This document shows positions 17,926-26,771 of a stretch of 64,000 nucleotides of DNA, piece by piece. Below the pieces are notes generated by a model, which was not told the DNA's origin, made no database searches, and saw only the letters and a list, made by a program, of their open reading frames with translations. Made by a program: the position numbers and the translations under genes. How positions within the stretch are numbered: position 1 is the first letter of the stretch; every line of letters begins with the position of its first letter. The DNA lies in the NCBI GenBank assembly GCA_017983955.1, contig JAGOAJ010000010.1, forward strand, positions 1-64,000, given 5' to 3'. Source of the DNA: Burkholderiaceae bacterium. GTDB taxonomy: Bacteria; Pseudomonadota; Gammaproteobacteria; Burkholderiales; Burkholderiaceae_B.

Positions 17926-18692
17926 CCACCATGCTACAGATAACGGGTTTGTCGCGTTCATTTGGCGGCATACGGGCCGTGGACAATGTCAACTTTGAAA
18001 CAAAAAAGGGGGCTATTACCGGCATTATCGGCCCCAACGGCGCGGGCAAGACCACCTTATTTAACGTGATTTCTGGCACCCTAAAAGCAGGCGCAGGCGA
18101 AGTCAGCCTGGATGGCAAACGCATTACGCAGATGTCGGCCGCAGCCGTAGCCCGTCAGGGCCTGGTACGAACGTTTCAAATGACCACGGTATTTCCAGGC
18201 TGCAGCGTCTACCAAAATTTGTACCGCGCCGCCCTGTTCCGTACTTTCCCAACGCCGGCCTCGTTGCTTAATCCCATGCGGGTTTTTTCTGGCCGGAAAG
18301 CGGCGGCAGCCGCAGCCCATCATGCCCTGGAGCTGATAGACATGGCCGACCTATCCGACAGCGATGCGGGTTCGTTGGCCTATGGTTTGCAGAAAACCCT
18401 GGGGGTGGGCATGGCCTTGGCTACCCAGCCACGCATGCTGCTTATGGATGAACCAGCGGCTGGCTTGAACCCTAGCGAAAAAGAAACCATGAGCGCGCTG
18501 ATCGCCAAGATACATGCCTCTGGCGTAGATATCGTGTTGGTCGAGCACGACATGAAGATGGTCATGAAACTGTGTGAGCAAATCATCGTGCTGGTCAATG
18601 GCACCCAATTAGCCGCGGGCCCTGCCGCCGATATACGCAACAATCCGGCCGTGATAGACGCCTACCTTGGAGCTGACCTGGACCATGCTTGA
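17922..18692 (+). CDS. Branched-chain-type ABC transporter ATP-binding protein (LivG-like)
   Basis: A 256-residue ATPase with Walker A GPNGAGKT at 37-44 and Walker B MLLMDEPAAGLNP. The signature motif is unusual: LAYGLQKTLGV instead of the common LSYGQQRRLEI. That variant is tolerated in some LivG-type subunits but is worth noting. The next gene begins inside its last codons. Confidence 0.88.
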   Translation: MTTMLQITGLSRSFGGIRAVDNVNFETKKGAITGIIGPNGAGKTTLFNVISGTLKAGAGEVSLDGKRITQMSAAAVARQGLVRTFQMTTVFPGCSVYQNLYRAALFRTFPTPASLLNPMRVFSGRKAAAAAAHHALELIDMADLSDSDAGSLAYGLQKTLGVGMALATQPRMLLMDEPAAGLNPSEKETMSALIAKIHASGVDIVLVEHDMKMVMKLCEQIIVLVNGTQLAAGPAADIRNNPAVIDAYLGADLDHA

Positions 18693-19395
18693 CATACAAA
18701 ACATCTCGGTCAGTTACGGCCCATTGGCGGCTTTGCAAGGAATTAGTTTTTCAGTGCAAACCGGCACAGTATGCGCAGTGGTCGGTTCGAACGGCGCAGG
18801 AAAGTCCACCCTGATGAAAGCGATCAGCGGCCTGATGCCACTGACCACAGGGCGCCTGCTACTCGAAGGCCAGGATATCGCTGCCCTATCGCCCGAGCGC
18901 CGCGTCGCCCTGGGTATAGCGTTATCCCCCGAAGGCCGGCGCCTATTCCCGGAACTGACCGTCTATGAAAACCTGCTGATGGGTGCATACACCCGCCATG
19001 ACAAGGCGGGCATACGCTCTGATCTGGAACAAATATATGACTACTTCCCACGCCTGAAAGAACGCGAGTCCAGCCAGGGCAGGCATCTGTCCGGCGGCGA
19101 ACAGCAAATGTGTGCCATCGGTCGCGCACTAATGTCGCGGCCGCGGCTGTTATTACTGGATGAGCCTTCGCTAGGACTGGCCCCGGCTGTCACGCTGGAA
19201 GTCGCCAAAGCCATACGGCAAATCAGCCAAAACGGGACCACCATCCTGCTGGTTGAGCAAAACGTCCGGTTGGCTTTGAAGATCTCGTCCACTGGCGTGG
19301 TGCTGGAAACCGGTCAGCTGGTGGCGACAGGCAGCAGCCACGATCTTTTGAACAACCCCGATGTCGCCAAAGCCTATCTTGGCCATGACGCATAA
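18685..19395 (+). CDS. Branched-chain-type ABC transporter ATP-binding protein (LivF-like)
   Basis: A 236-residue ATPase from the ATG at 18685, which overlaps the LivG-like stop by eight bases; a TTG six codons earlier is not needed. Walker A GSNGAGKS is at 34-41, signature LSGGEQQM, Walker B LLLLDEPSLGLAP. It completes a five-component importer whose genes run into the catabolic genes 12 bases downstream. Confidence 0.9.
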   Translation: MLDIQNISVSYGPLAALQGISFSVQTGTVCAVVGSNGAGKSTLMKAISGLMPLTTGRLLLEGQDIAALSPERRVALGIALSPEGRRLFPELTVYENLLMGAYTRHDKAGIRSDLEQIYDYFPRLKERESSQGRHLSGGEQQMCAIGRALMSRPRLLLLDEPSLGLAPAVTLEVAKAIRQISQNGTTILLVEQNVRLALKISSTGVVLETGQLVATGSSHDLLNNPDVAKAYLGHDA

Positions 19396-19407
19396 CGTGA
19401 TGTAAAG

Positions 19408-20931
19408 ATGCCTAATATTTATCAAACTGCCATGTTCAATGCCGAACGCCATCCCGACAAAGTCGCGTTGGCCGATGACGTGCGTTCTTTAAGCTTTGGC
19501 GAACTCTGCCAACGTGCGCGCGGGCTAGCCGCTTATCTAAGCAGTCTGGGCGTGGGGCGTGGCGATCGTATCGCACTACTACTGGACAACTCCATAGACT
19601 ATTTGGCGCTGCTGCACGCCAGCGCCGTTAGCGGCTTTTGCGTGGTTCCAGTCAATACACGCTACAACGTGTCTGAACTGCTGTTTTTGCTGGAAGACTG
19701 CGCTCCTAAGGTGGTGCTGTACGAACCTCAATACGCTGCCATGGCCACCCAGGCGCAAGCTCGCCTAGCTCCTGGCCACCCCATGCAGTGGCTAGACAGC
19801 CTGCCTGACGACCTGCCGGACACCCAGATCATGGGGCCAGCGCAATGGCGCTCTGGTAGCGTGGACGACAATGATGTCGCGCTGATTATGTACACCTCGG
19901 GGACCACATCCAGCCCCAAAGGGGCTATGTTGACTCATGGCAACCTGGCCTGGAACGCCATCAACTACATGATGGAACTGGGGATTAACGAAGGCTGTAA
20001 ATCATTGCTGGCCACGCCCCTATTCCATATCGGAGGCTTTGGCGTAATCAATGGCCCCATACTGTATGCCGGCGGCAGCCTGCATATCTTGCCGCGCTTC
20101 GACACTGCAACAGTCATTGAAGCCTTGATCACGACCAACCCCACCCATGTGTTCCTGCTGTCGGCCATGTGGGTAGGCCTGACCGACAACCCTGATTTTG
20201 CCAAGTTACGTCTGCCATTGGTTTCCTATGTGCAAACCGCGGCGGCACCCTTGGGTGAATGGCGGCAAAAACTAATACAGCAAGTATTCCCCAATGCCGA
20301 GTTCGGTTGGGGCTTTGGGATGACGGAAACCTGCGTCACCACCATCAAAAACCGCTATACCCACGAGATCGAGCAACGCCCAGGTTCCATAGGCTATTTC
20401 TGGCGACACATCAGCTATAAGCTGGTGGGTGAAGATGGCCAGGAACTAGAAGATAAGTTGGCCCCTGGCGAGCTGCACATCAAAGGCCCCACGGTGTTCA
20501 AAGGCTATTGGCAACAGCCCGAATTAACCGCCCAAGTCCTAAGCCAGGATGGCTGGTTGTGCACCGGTGACATCATACGGCTGGACAAGGACGGCTTCGC
20601 CTACTTTATGGGCCGCAGCAAAGACATGGTCAAAACCGGCGGGGAGAACGTTGCCGCCATAGAGGTAGAAAACTGCCTGGCCAGCCACCCCGATATCCGC
20701 GAAGCGGCCGTATTTGGCCTACCCCACGAGTACTGGGGGGAAGAACTGGTAGCGGCCGTGGTCGCCGCGACTGGCAAGCACCCTGACGCCGACACGCTAA
20801 GGGCCTATTGCCGTCAGCACCTATCTGGCTTCAAAGTGCCCAAAAGAATTTTTATCGTTAGCTCCCTGCCGCAGTCTTCGTCAGGCAAGGTGCAAAAATT
20901 TCGACTTAAACAGGATTACCTTGCCTTATGA
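19408..20931 (+). CDS. Class I acyl-CoA ligase (AMP-forming)
   Basis: A 507-residue ANL-superfamily ligase. The P-loop-like motif MYTSGTTSSPKGAMLTH is near residue 160, the A5 motif is GWGFGMTETC, the hinge region reads GWLCTGDIIRLDKDG, and the catalytic lysine is in SSSGKVQKFRLKQ at the C-terminus. It activates an acid to its AMP ester and then CoA thioester in the cytoplasm. Family placement is nearest to fatty-acid/aryl-acid CoA ligases; the actual acid cannot be read. It starts 12 bases after the transporter ATPase and overlaps the next gene by four bases, so it probably activates what the importer brings in. Confidence 0.85.
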   Translation: MPNIYQTAMFNAERHPDKVALADDVRSLSFGELCQRARGLAAYLSSLGVGRGDRIALLLDNSIDYLALLHASAVSGFCVVPVNTRYNVSELLFLLEDCAPKVVLYEPQYAAMATQAQARLAPGHPMQWLDSLPDDLPDTQIMGPAQWRSGSVDDNDVALIMYTSGTTSSPKGAMLTHGNLAWNAINYMMELGINEGCKSLLATPLFHIGGFGVINGPILYAGGSLHILPRFDTATVIEALITTNPTHVFLLSAMWVGLTDNPDFAKLRLPLVSYVQTAAAPLGEWRQKLIQQVFPNAEFGWGFGMTETCVTTIKNRYTHEIEQRPGSIGYFWRHISYKLVGEDGQELEDKLAPGELHIKGPTVFKGYWQQPELTAQVLSQDGWLCTGDIIRLDKDGFAYFMGRSKDMVKTGGENVAAIEVENCLASHPDIREAAVFGLPHEYWGEELVAAVVAATGKHPDADTLRAYCRQHLSGFKVPKRIFIVSSLPQSSSGKVQKFRLKQDYLAL

Positions 20932-21308
20932 CACCGCAAAATCCTTCTTCTGCATTTTTTGACGCCAAGTACCTGGCGCACCTGGCGCAGTCCGCCAGTA
21001 ACGACGCCTTTGTGAAGCAACATAGCGTGCTGGCGGACTTCACTGTGGGCTTTCGCGATACTGACAGCAATGTCACGGCCTGGATACGCGTGCAGGAAGA
21101 TCAGATCAGCGCAGGCCTGACAGACATGCCTAGCGCGTTTTGCTTTGAAGGTAGTAGCGCAAGCTTTGATCTGCTAAAAAACGGCACGCCGTTTAACCGC
21201 CTGGTGCGACAACACCGCCTGACGGTTACGGGCAACCTACGGCACTGTGTACAAAACTGGCTATTGATATATGCCATCACCCGTCTTACCGCCACGCCGG
21301 AGCACTGA
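20928..21308 (+). CDS. Small protein of unknown function, possibly SCP2-like
   Basis: A 126-residue soluble protein with no signal peptide or membrane segment. It overlaps the ligase stop by four bases and ends one base before the hydrolase start. The arrangement of two amphipathic regions and the ending HRLTVTGNLRHCVQNWLLIYAI are reminiscent of SCP2 sterol-carrier-like proteins, which bind acyl chains or acyl-CoA, but the similarity is too weak for a firm call. Its position implies a role with an acyl-CoA intermediate. Confidence 0.55.
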   Translation: MTPQNPSSAFFDAKYLAHLAQSASNDAFVKQHSVLADFTVGFRDTDSNVTAWIRVQEDQISAGLTDMPSAFCFEGSSASFDLLKNGTPFNRLVRQHRLTVTGNLRHCVQNWLLIYAITRLTATPEH

Positions 21309-21309
21309 T

Positions 21310-22110
21310 ATGCCTTACATCACAACCGCTGGCGGCATACGCGCCAGCTACGAGCAAGCAGGCACAGGACCTGCCCTGATGATGGTGCACGGCGCCAGTC
21401 AGGACACCTTGTCTTGGCAACATAATATTGACTACTTCGCAAAGCACTATACGGTCTATGCGCTGGATTTGCCCGGTCATGGGAAAAGTGGTCTGCCCCC
21501 CACCGGGCCACACACCAAGACCGTGGATAACGCGACCTATGTCCTGGAGGTGATACAGGCCTTGGGCCTACACCAACCCGTACTGATGGGCCACTCCATG
21601 GGCGGGGGCATCGTTGCCCAAGTCGCTGTCATGGCCAGCGATATCGTTAAAGGCCTGGTTCTGGTGGATGGCGCCTCTGTTAATGTGGTCCAGTCCTCTG
21701 GGTACAATCCCTCGATACTTGAAATGGCACGTATTAACCCTGGTGATTGGTTTGAAGTGACCTTTCGCACCCTGATGGGCAGCACCACTGACCCCGACCG
21801 CGCCGAAGAAATCGTTATGGATGCGCGGCGTTGCATACCCGCTGTGGCCTTCGCGGATATCTGTGCCTTCGGAGGCAACCGGATGGAAACCATATTGGAT
21901 GACATAGTCTGCCCAGTGGTCATTACCGAAGGCAGCGAAGACTGGTCGGTGCCACCCGCTTCAGCCCAGGAAGTCGCGCGACTCTTGCGTGCACGCCAGA
22001 TACCGGTAGAGTATCTGGAATGGGCTGGTGTAGGCCATTTTCCACAAAGCGAATACCCGGAGGGGTTTAACAACGACACCTTGGCAGCCATGCGGCGCCT
22101 GAATCTGTAA
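21310..22110 (+). CDS. Alpha/beta hydrolase
   Basis: A 266-residue hydrolase from the ATG at 21310. Visible: the oxyanion-hole motif MMVHGASQDTLSWQ, the turn YALDLPGHGKSGLPP, the nucleophile elbow GHSMGGG with the catalytic serine, VVITEGSEDWSVPP supplying the acidic residue, and GVGHFPQSE with the catalytic histidine. Cytoplasmic. In a CoA-dependent pathway it could hydrolyse an ester, an enol-lactone, a ring-cleavage product or a thioester. Confidence 0.85.
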   Translation: MPYITTAGGIRASYEQAGTGPALMMVHGASQDTLSWQHNIDYFAKHYTVYALDLPGHGKSGLPPTGPHTKTVDNATYVLEVIQALGLHQPVLMGHSMGGGIVAQVAVMASDIVKGLVLVDGASVNVVQSSGYNPSILEMARINPGDWFEVTFRTLMGSTTDPDRAEEIVMDARRCIPAVAFADICAFGGNRMETILDDIVCPVVITEGSEDWSVPPASAQEVARLLRARQIPVEYLEWAGVGHFPQSEYPEGFNNDTLAAMRRLNL

Positions 22111-22119
22111 GCGAGCACT

Positions 22120-22893
22120 ATGTCCGACAATAAAAAAAATACGATAAGCCCAGGCAAACCCACGCTGTATCAAAAGCTGGCCGACCAGTTGATTGAAATG
22201 ATCAAAAGCGAGCATTATCCTGTGGGCACCAATCTGCCCACGGAAATGGAGCTATGCGTCACCTTCGGCGTTAGCCGCCATACGGTGCGCGACGCGATCC
22301 GCCGCCTGGATGAACTGGGCCTGGTCGAACGCCGCCGTCGGGCAGGCACTACCGTGATACGCCAACACCCCGAACCAAAATTCGGCTTGGCACTAGAGAC
22401 CACCGATCAGTTGCAACGCTATTTGGAGTTCACTGACCTGCGTGTCTCCAAAGTGGTGGGCACTCTGAAAAAACAACCGCCGGAAACCGCCCTGGATGGC
22501 GAAGCCAGTCACTGGCTGAAAGTAGAAACCTACCGCAGCGTACCAGGCACCAAACGGGCCATTTCCTGGACGGATATCTATCTGCGCCAGGAATACCAGC
22601 ACATCGTTGACATGATAGGCAAACAGCCCGGAGGGGTTTATCCCTTGCTGGAGGCGCATTGCAATGAAGTCGTGGACGTCATAGAAATGGAAATATCGGC
22701 GGCCACCTTCCCCGCCCATGTTGCCCGCTCATTGGGTTATTTAGAAACCGACCCAGCCTTGTTGATGATACGCCGCTTCATCAATCCCGCCGGCAAAACG
22801 CTGGAAGTGGCCGTTAGTTATTACCCCCCTTATGAATTCCGCTATGTCGCCCGATTGGCGCGGGGCAACGGCGGGCACCAAACTCGAAACTGA
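22120..22893 (+). CDS. GntR-family regulator (HutC subfamily, UTRA domain)
   Basis: A 257-residue regulator. The winged helix spans about 12-75 (YQKLADQLIEMIKSEHYPVG, LPTEMELCVTFGVSRHTVRDAIRRL as the helix-turn-helix). The rest fits a UTRA ligand-binding domain, with SWTDIYLRQEY and DPALLMIRRF typical of the HutC group. Lying within the operon and nine bases after the hydrolase gene, it probably controls the transporter-ligase operon, with a small acid or CoA ester as effector. Confidence 0.85.
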   Translation: MSDNKKNTISPGKPTLYQKLADQLIEMIKSEHYPVGTNLPTEMELCVTFGVSRHTVRDAIRRLDELGLVERRRRAGTTVIRQHPEPKFGLALETTDQLQRYLEFTDLRVSKVVGTLKKQPPETALDGEASHWLKVETYRSVPGTKRAISWTDIYLRQEYQHIVDMIGKQPGGVYPLLEAHCNEVVDVIEMEISAATFPAHVARSLGYLETDPALLMIRRFINPAGKTLEVAVSYYPPYEFRYVARLARGNGGHQTRN

Positions 22894-22912
22894 TATCCGA
22901 CTGGAAAACATC

Positions 22913-23704
22913 ATGAAGCATCAATACGGCAACAGCGTTACTTTAAGCATCGAAGGCCAACATGCCTTGGTACGGTTTGATCGTGGGGTTAACCGTAACG
23001 CCCTGGACCAAGACACCATACTGGCCCTGACCCAGGTAGCCCGTGACCTGGCAGACTCCCTACATATACAAACCGTGGTCTTGACTGGCGCTGCGGATAT
23101 TTTTTCCGCCGGCATCGATCTGAAAGATCCAGCCAAATGGAATGAAGGCGAGCAGGGCTTGCTGGAACGTCGTGACGTGGCCCAACGCGGGGCGCGCTTA
23201 TGTCGTGCCTGGGAAGAGCTGCCCCAATTGACCATAGCGGCGATTGAAGGCTTGGCGGTTGGCGGTTCGGCGGCCCTGACGCTGGCCTGCGACTGGCGCG
23301 TAGCGGCGACGGACGCCGCCTTTTACCTGCCCGAAGCCAAGGTAGGACTCAATATGGGCTGGGGTGCCATCCCCCGCTTGACTGCCATCGTGGGCGCGGC
23401 CCGTTGCAAACGCGCCATACTGCTGGCTGAAAAGCTGACCATGCCACTGGCCGAAGAATGGGGCTTGGTAGATGCTACTGCTGAACCAGGCCAGGCCGTA
23501 GAAGCCGCCATGGCACTGGCCAGGCGCGCGGGCGCAACCCCAAGCGCTTTGCTGCGTATGACCAAGGAAGCGGTGAATGCATCCGCCACAGCACTACAGC
23601 GCATGAGCATCTATATGGACGCCGATCAAGCACTAGTGTGCCGCGACAGCAATGAAGGGCAACAGGCCCGGGCTACCATGCTAGGCGGGCAACCCACCGC
23701 CTAA
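22913..23704 (+). CDS. Enoyl-CoA hydratase/isomerase (crotonase) family protein
   Basis: A 263-residue crotonase from the ATG at 22913. The first oxyanion-hole segment is DIFSAGIDLKDP, the second is EGLAVGGSAALTLACDWRVA, and the catalytic region FYLPEAKVGLNMGWGAIPRL carries one of the acidic residues of true hydratases (Glu in PEAKVG). It probably hydrates or isomerises the CoA thioester produced by the ligase. It closes the operon; the convergent rmuC gene ends only six bases downstream. Confidence 0.85.
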   Translation: MKHQYGNSVTLSIEGQHALVRFDRGVNRNALDQDTILALTQVARDLADSLHIQTVVLTGAADIFSAGIDLKDPAKWNEGEQGLLERRDVAQRGARLCRAWEELPQLTIAAIEGLAVGGSAALTLACDWRVAATDAAFYLPEAKVGLNMGWGAIPRLTAIVGAARCKRAILLAEKLTMPLAEEWGLVDATAEPGQAVEAAMALARRAGATPSALLRMTKEAVNASATALQRMSIYMDADQALVCRDSNEGQQARATMLGGQPTA

Positions 23705-23710
23705 AAACAG

Positions 23711-25135
23711 TTAGCCTGACGACAGCAGGTCGTCGTCAATATCCCGCGACACCAGTTCCAGCCTTTCGCTTTCAAAGTCGGCATGCAGGGGTTCGATGTC
23801 AGGCAAGGCTTTATTCGCCTTGGCTGACAGGTCGCCAAACCTGACTACCTTGCCATACAGACCTTGCTGGCCCGCCACGGCTTTGACGGTGTCGTTGTAA
23901 TGGCGACTGACGGTATCCAGGGTGCCGCCCAGACGCTTTAGGCGCTCGGCCACCAGCGCCACCTGATTGAAGATTTCGCCAGCCCGCGCGCTAAGTTCAT
24001 GGGTTTGTTCATTGCTGCGCGCCACCATCCATAGGTTGGCGACAGTTTTCAGGATAGGCATCAAGGTGGTGTGCGACACCAGGATGACGTTGCGCTGATA
24101 GCCATAATTAAAGATGTCCTGATTGTGCTTCATGGCTTCAATGTAGGCGGGCTCTATGGGCATGAACATCAGGACAAAGCTGGGGCTGCGCATGCCGATC
24201 AGATTGCTGTAGTCTTTTTTGCTCAGGTCGTCAATGTGATTACGGACGGCTTTGACGTGGGCGTCCAGGGCGATCTGGATTTCGCCATCCGTGGCTGCAG
24301 CAATGGCACGATCGTAATCCACCAGTGATACCTTGCTGTCTATCACGATATGTTTCTGATCCGGCAGTTTGACGATGAAGTCGGGCTGCCGGCGGTTGCC
24401 CTCTTGGTCCTTGAAGGCGGGCTGGGCTTGGTAGTGATCATCTGGCATCAAACCAGCCAATTGCAGGGTGCGTTCCAGCTGAACTTCACCCCAGTTACCG
24501 GTGGTTTTTTTGTCGCCTTTCAGGGCGCTGGCCAGTGAATTGGCTTCGGCACTGATTTTCAAGCCCATGTCCATGACATGCTTGATTTCCATGGCCAGTG
24601 ACACATTACCGCGCAGGGTTTCGTCGTGGACCTGGTTGACGCGCTGCTGAAAGCCATTGATTTGATCGCGCAAGGGCTTAAGCAAGGCGTCCAAAGATGT
24701 CTGGCTGCTATTCGCCAGGCTTTTGCCTTTTTCTTCCAGAATCTGGTTCGCCAAATTCTGGAACTCCAGCTTTAATTGAAGCTTGGACTGTTCAAAGTTA
24801 GACTTTATTTCCTGCAAACCCAACAGCTTTTCTTCGTAGGTGGCTTGCTGGCTGGCCGCTGCGCTTTCCAGCCGGGAAATATGTACATTCAGGGCTTGGA
24901 TCTGGGCCTCGCGGCCATCCAGTTGGTCGCGGGCTTCGTCCAGGCGTTCGTGCAAATTGTGTACGTTGGCGTTGCTGCCGGCCAGTTCGCGGTCCAGCTG
25001 GGCCAAGCTGGTATCCAGGGCAGCCGCTTGCGTGCGGGCACGCCTATACGCGGGCCTATGTAGCAGCCACCCAACCAACAAGCCCAGCGCCAAAGCTGCC
25101 GCCACCCATACCCAGACCATGTCCACAGGCATCAT
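23711..25135 (-). CDS. rmuC: DNA recombination protein RmuC
   Basis: A 474-residue RmuC protein. A membrane anchor occupies about residues 7-25 (VWVAAALALGLLVGWLLH), a long coiled coil runs to about 130, and the conserved nuclease-like domain includes NWGEVQLERTLQLAGL, QPDFIVKLPDQKHIVIDSKVSL and MFMPIEPAYIEA. RmuC limits inversions at short inverted repeats, and its domain resembles restriction-endonuclease folds. Oddly for a housekeeping gene, its ATG overlaps the stop of an ABC permease gene by four bases. Confidence 0.92.
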   Translation of the reverse strand: MMPVDMVWVWVAAALALGLLVGWLLHRPAYRRARTQAAALDTSLAQLDRELAGSNANVHNLHERLDEARDQLDGREAQIQALNVHISRLESAAASQQATYEEKLLGLQEIKSNFEQSKLQLKLEFQNLANQILEEKGKSLANSSQTSLDALLKPLRDQINGFQQRVNQVHDETLRGNVSLAMEIKHVMDMGLKISAEANSLASALKGDKKTTGNWGEVQLERTLQLAGLMPDDHYQAQPAFKDQEGNRRQPDFIVKLPDQKHIVIDSKVSLVDYDRAIAAATDGEIQIALDAHVKAVRNHIDDLSKKDYSNLIGMRSPSFVLMFMPIEPAYIEAMKHNQDIFNYGYQRNVILVSHTTLMPILKTVANLWMVARSNEQTHELSARAGEIFNQVALVAERLKRLGGTLDTVSRHYNDTVKAVAGQQGLYGKVVRFGDLSAKANKALPDIEPLHADFESERLELVSRDIDDDLLSSG

Positions 25136-26001
25136 TGCTCCCGAAACTCGGCCGACCAGTGCAACAGGCGGCGTTCCAGCAACGTTACGCTGTAGACCAG
25201 GGCTATCCCCACTAGGGACAACAAGGTGACAGAGGCAAACATATCGGTGGCATTAAGCGTAGCCAAGGCGGTAATCATTAAATATCCCATGCCGGTAGTA
25301 GAGCCCACAAATTCGGCCAGCACCACCCCTATCAGGGCAAAGCTGATGGCATTGGGCAAAGCGGCGAAGGTCCAGGCAGCGGCGGTGGGTACTCGCACCC
25401 GCCATAGGATTTGACGCGGCGTGCCCCCCAGGGTGCGACAAAACTCCAGCAGTTCGCGCTCTACGCTACGCCCGCCCTTATAGGTGTTGAAAAACACCAG
25501 AAAGAACACCACAAACCACGATGTCACCACCTTGGACATCATACCCAGCCCAAAGAACATGGTGATCAGGGGCACGAAGGCAATGCGCGGCATGGAATTG
25601 AACGCGACGATAAAGGGATTAAAAATATCCGCTAGCAGGCGGCTGCGACTAAGCGCCATACCCACAATGAAACCGCTGCCTACCCCTACTGCCAAGCCCA
25701 GAAATGTGGCCTGCAAGGTCAGCCACAAATGCGGCCACACGGAGTCAGGCCCAGGCTGCATCCATTCCCATAGGCGCACGCCTATACGAGAAGGTTGGCT
25801 AATGAAAAAGGGGTCAAACACGGTATGTTCTACAAACCACGGGATACGGGTCAATACTTCCCAGGCGCCCAGGATCACGGCCAGTATGGCGATTTGCCAA
25901 AGGCTGATGCGTAAACGTCGGCGCAGCGCCACCGCGCGTAGCTGCGCCAGTCGGCGGGCTTGGTCGGTTGGTGTTTCTACAGGTAAGGGATGCATGGACA
26001 T
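25132..26001 (-). CDS. NitT/TauT-type ABC transporter permease
   Basis: A 289-residue permease with six helices. The EAA loop is ELLEFCRTLGGTPRQILWRVRVPTAAAWTF, and an unusually long N-terminal cytoplasmic stretch of about 40 residues precedes the first helix. Its ATG shares one base with the ATPase stop (TAATG). Families of this kind import nitrate, sulfonates, riboflavin or pyrimidine precursors. Confidence 0.88.
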   Translation of the reverse strand: MSMHPLPVETPTDQARRLAQLRAVALRRRLRISLWQIAILAVILGAWEVLTRIPWFVEHTVFDPFFISQPSRIGVRLWEWMQPGPDSVWPHLWLTLQATFLGLAVGVGSGFIVGMALSRSRLLADIFNPFIVAFNSMPRIAFVPLITMFFGLGMMSKVVTSWFVVFFLVFFNTYKGGRSVERELLEFCRTLGGTPRQILWRVRVPTAAAWTFAALPNAISFALIGVVLAEFVGSTTGMGYLMITALATLNATDMFASVTLLSLVGIALVYSVTLLERRLLHWSAEFREQ

Positions 26002-26771
26002 TAGGCCGCCGCGCGAAACTGCTGGCCCAGGACGCTCCAGATGCTTTGGAAATGCGTCAGGAATTCAGGGGTTTCGCGTAGGGAAAAGACATCCCGTGGG
26101 TGGGGAATATTAATTCGTTCTTCCAGCAATACCGTGCTGGGCGGCGACGACAACACAAAGACCCTATCGGACAGGGTGATGGCTTCGTCCAAGTCATGAG
26201 TCACCATGACCACGGTCTGCCCCAGCTTGCGCCAGATCTCCATCAATTCACGATGCAAATGGGTTTTGGTATGGGTGTCCAAAGCGCCAAAGGGTTCATC
26301 CAGCAATAAGATACGTGGTTCTACCGCCAGGCTCATCAGCAAGGCGACGCGTCTGCGCATGCCGCCAGACAACTGATGCGGATAAGCATTTTCAAAGCCG
26401 GTCAGATGGCCTAGTTCCAACAGTTCTGTGACTTTTTTTCTGATCTGATTTTCTGGCATGTTGCGAAACTTCAGCCCCAGAGCCACATTTTTATAAACGG
26501 TGTACCAGGGCAGCAAGGTGTCTTTCTGAAAAATATAGCCCAACGACGGGTGCAGTTGCCCCTGAATGGGCTGGCCATCCACCTTGATGATGCCCGATGT
26601 GGGTGCTAAAAAGCCCGCCATCATGTTTAACAGCGTGCTTTTCCCACAGCCCGAAGGCCCGACGATGGAAACGAATTCACCTTGGGCAATGCGCATGGAG
26701 ACATTACCTATCGCCCAGGTGGTGGCTTGATCGCTTTGGTAGGCCTTGGAAATGTCCTGCAGTTCAATCAC
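26001..26771 (-). CDS. NitT/TauT-type ABC transporter ATP-binding protein
   Basis: I take the GTG at 26771, whose first base is the last base of the preceding TAG stop (TAGTG); this gives 256 residues, while the longer frame from 26816 adds 15 unconserved residues inside the previous gene. Walker A GPSGCGKS is at 38-45, signature LSGGMRRRVALLMSL, Walker B ILLLDEPFGALD, then VTHDLDEA. The MRRRV signature is typical of TauB/SsuB-like subunits. Confidence 0.88.
   Translation of the reverse strand: MIELQDISKAYQSDQATTWAIGNVSMRIAQGEFVSIVGPSGCGKSTLLNMMAGFLAPTSGIIKVDGQPIQGQLHPSLGYIFQKDTLLPWYTVYKNVALGLKFRNMPENQIRKKVTELLELGHLTGFENAYPHQLSGGMRRRVALLMSLAVEPRILLLDEPFGALDTHTKTHLHRELMEIWRKLGQTVVMVTHDLDEAITLSDRVFVLSSPPSTVLLEERINIPHPRDVFSLRETPEFLTHFQSIWSVLGQQFRAAA

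Noticed and set aside
21537-22163. 208-codon open frame opposite the alpha/beta hydrolase
   Set aside because: Shadow of a gene with an intact catalytic triad; composition is unlike a real protein.
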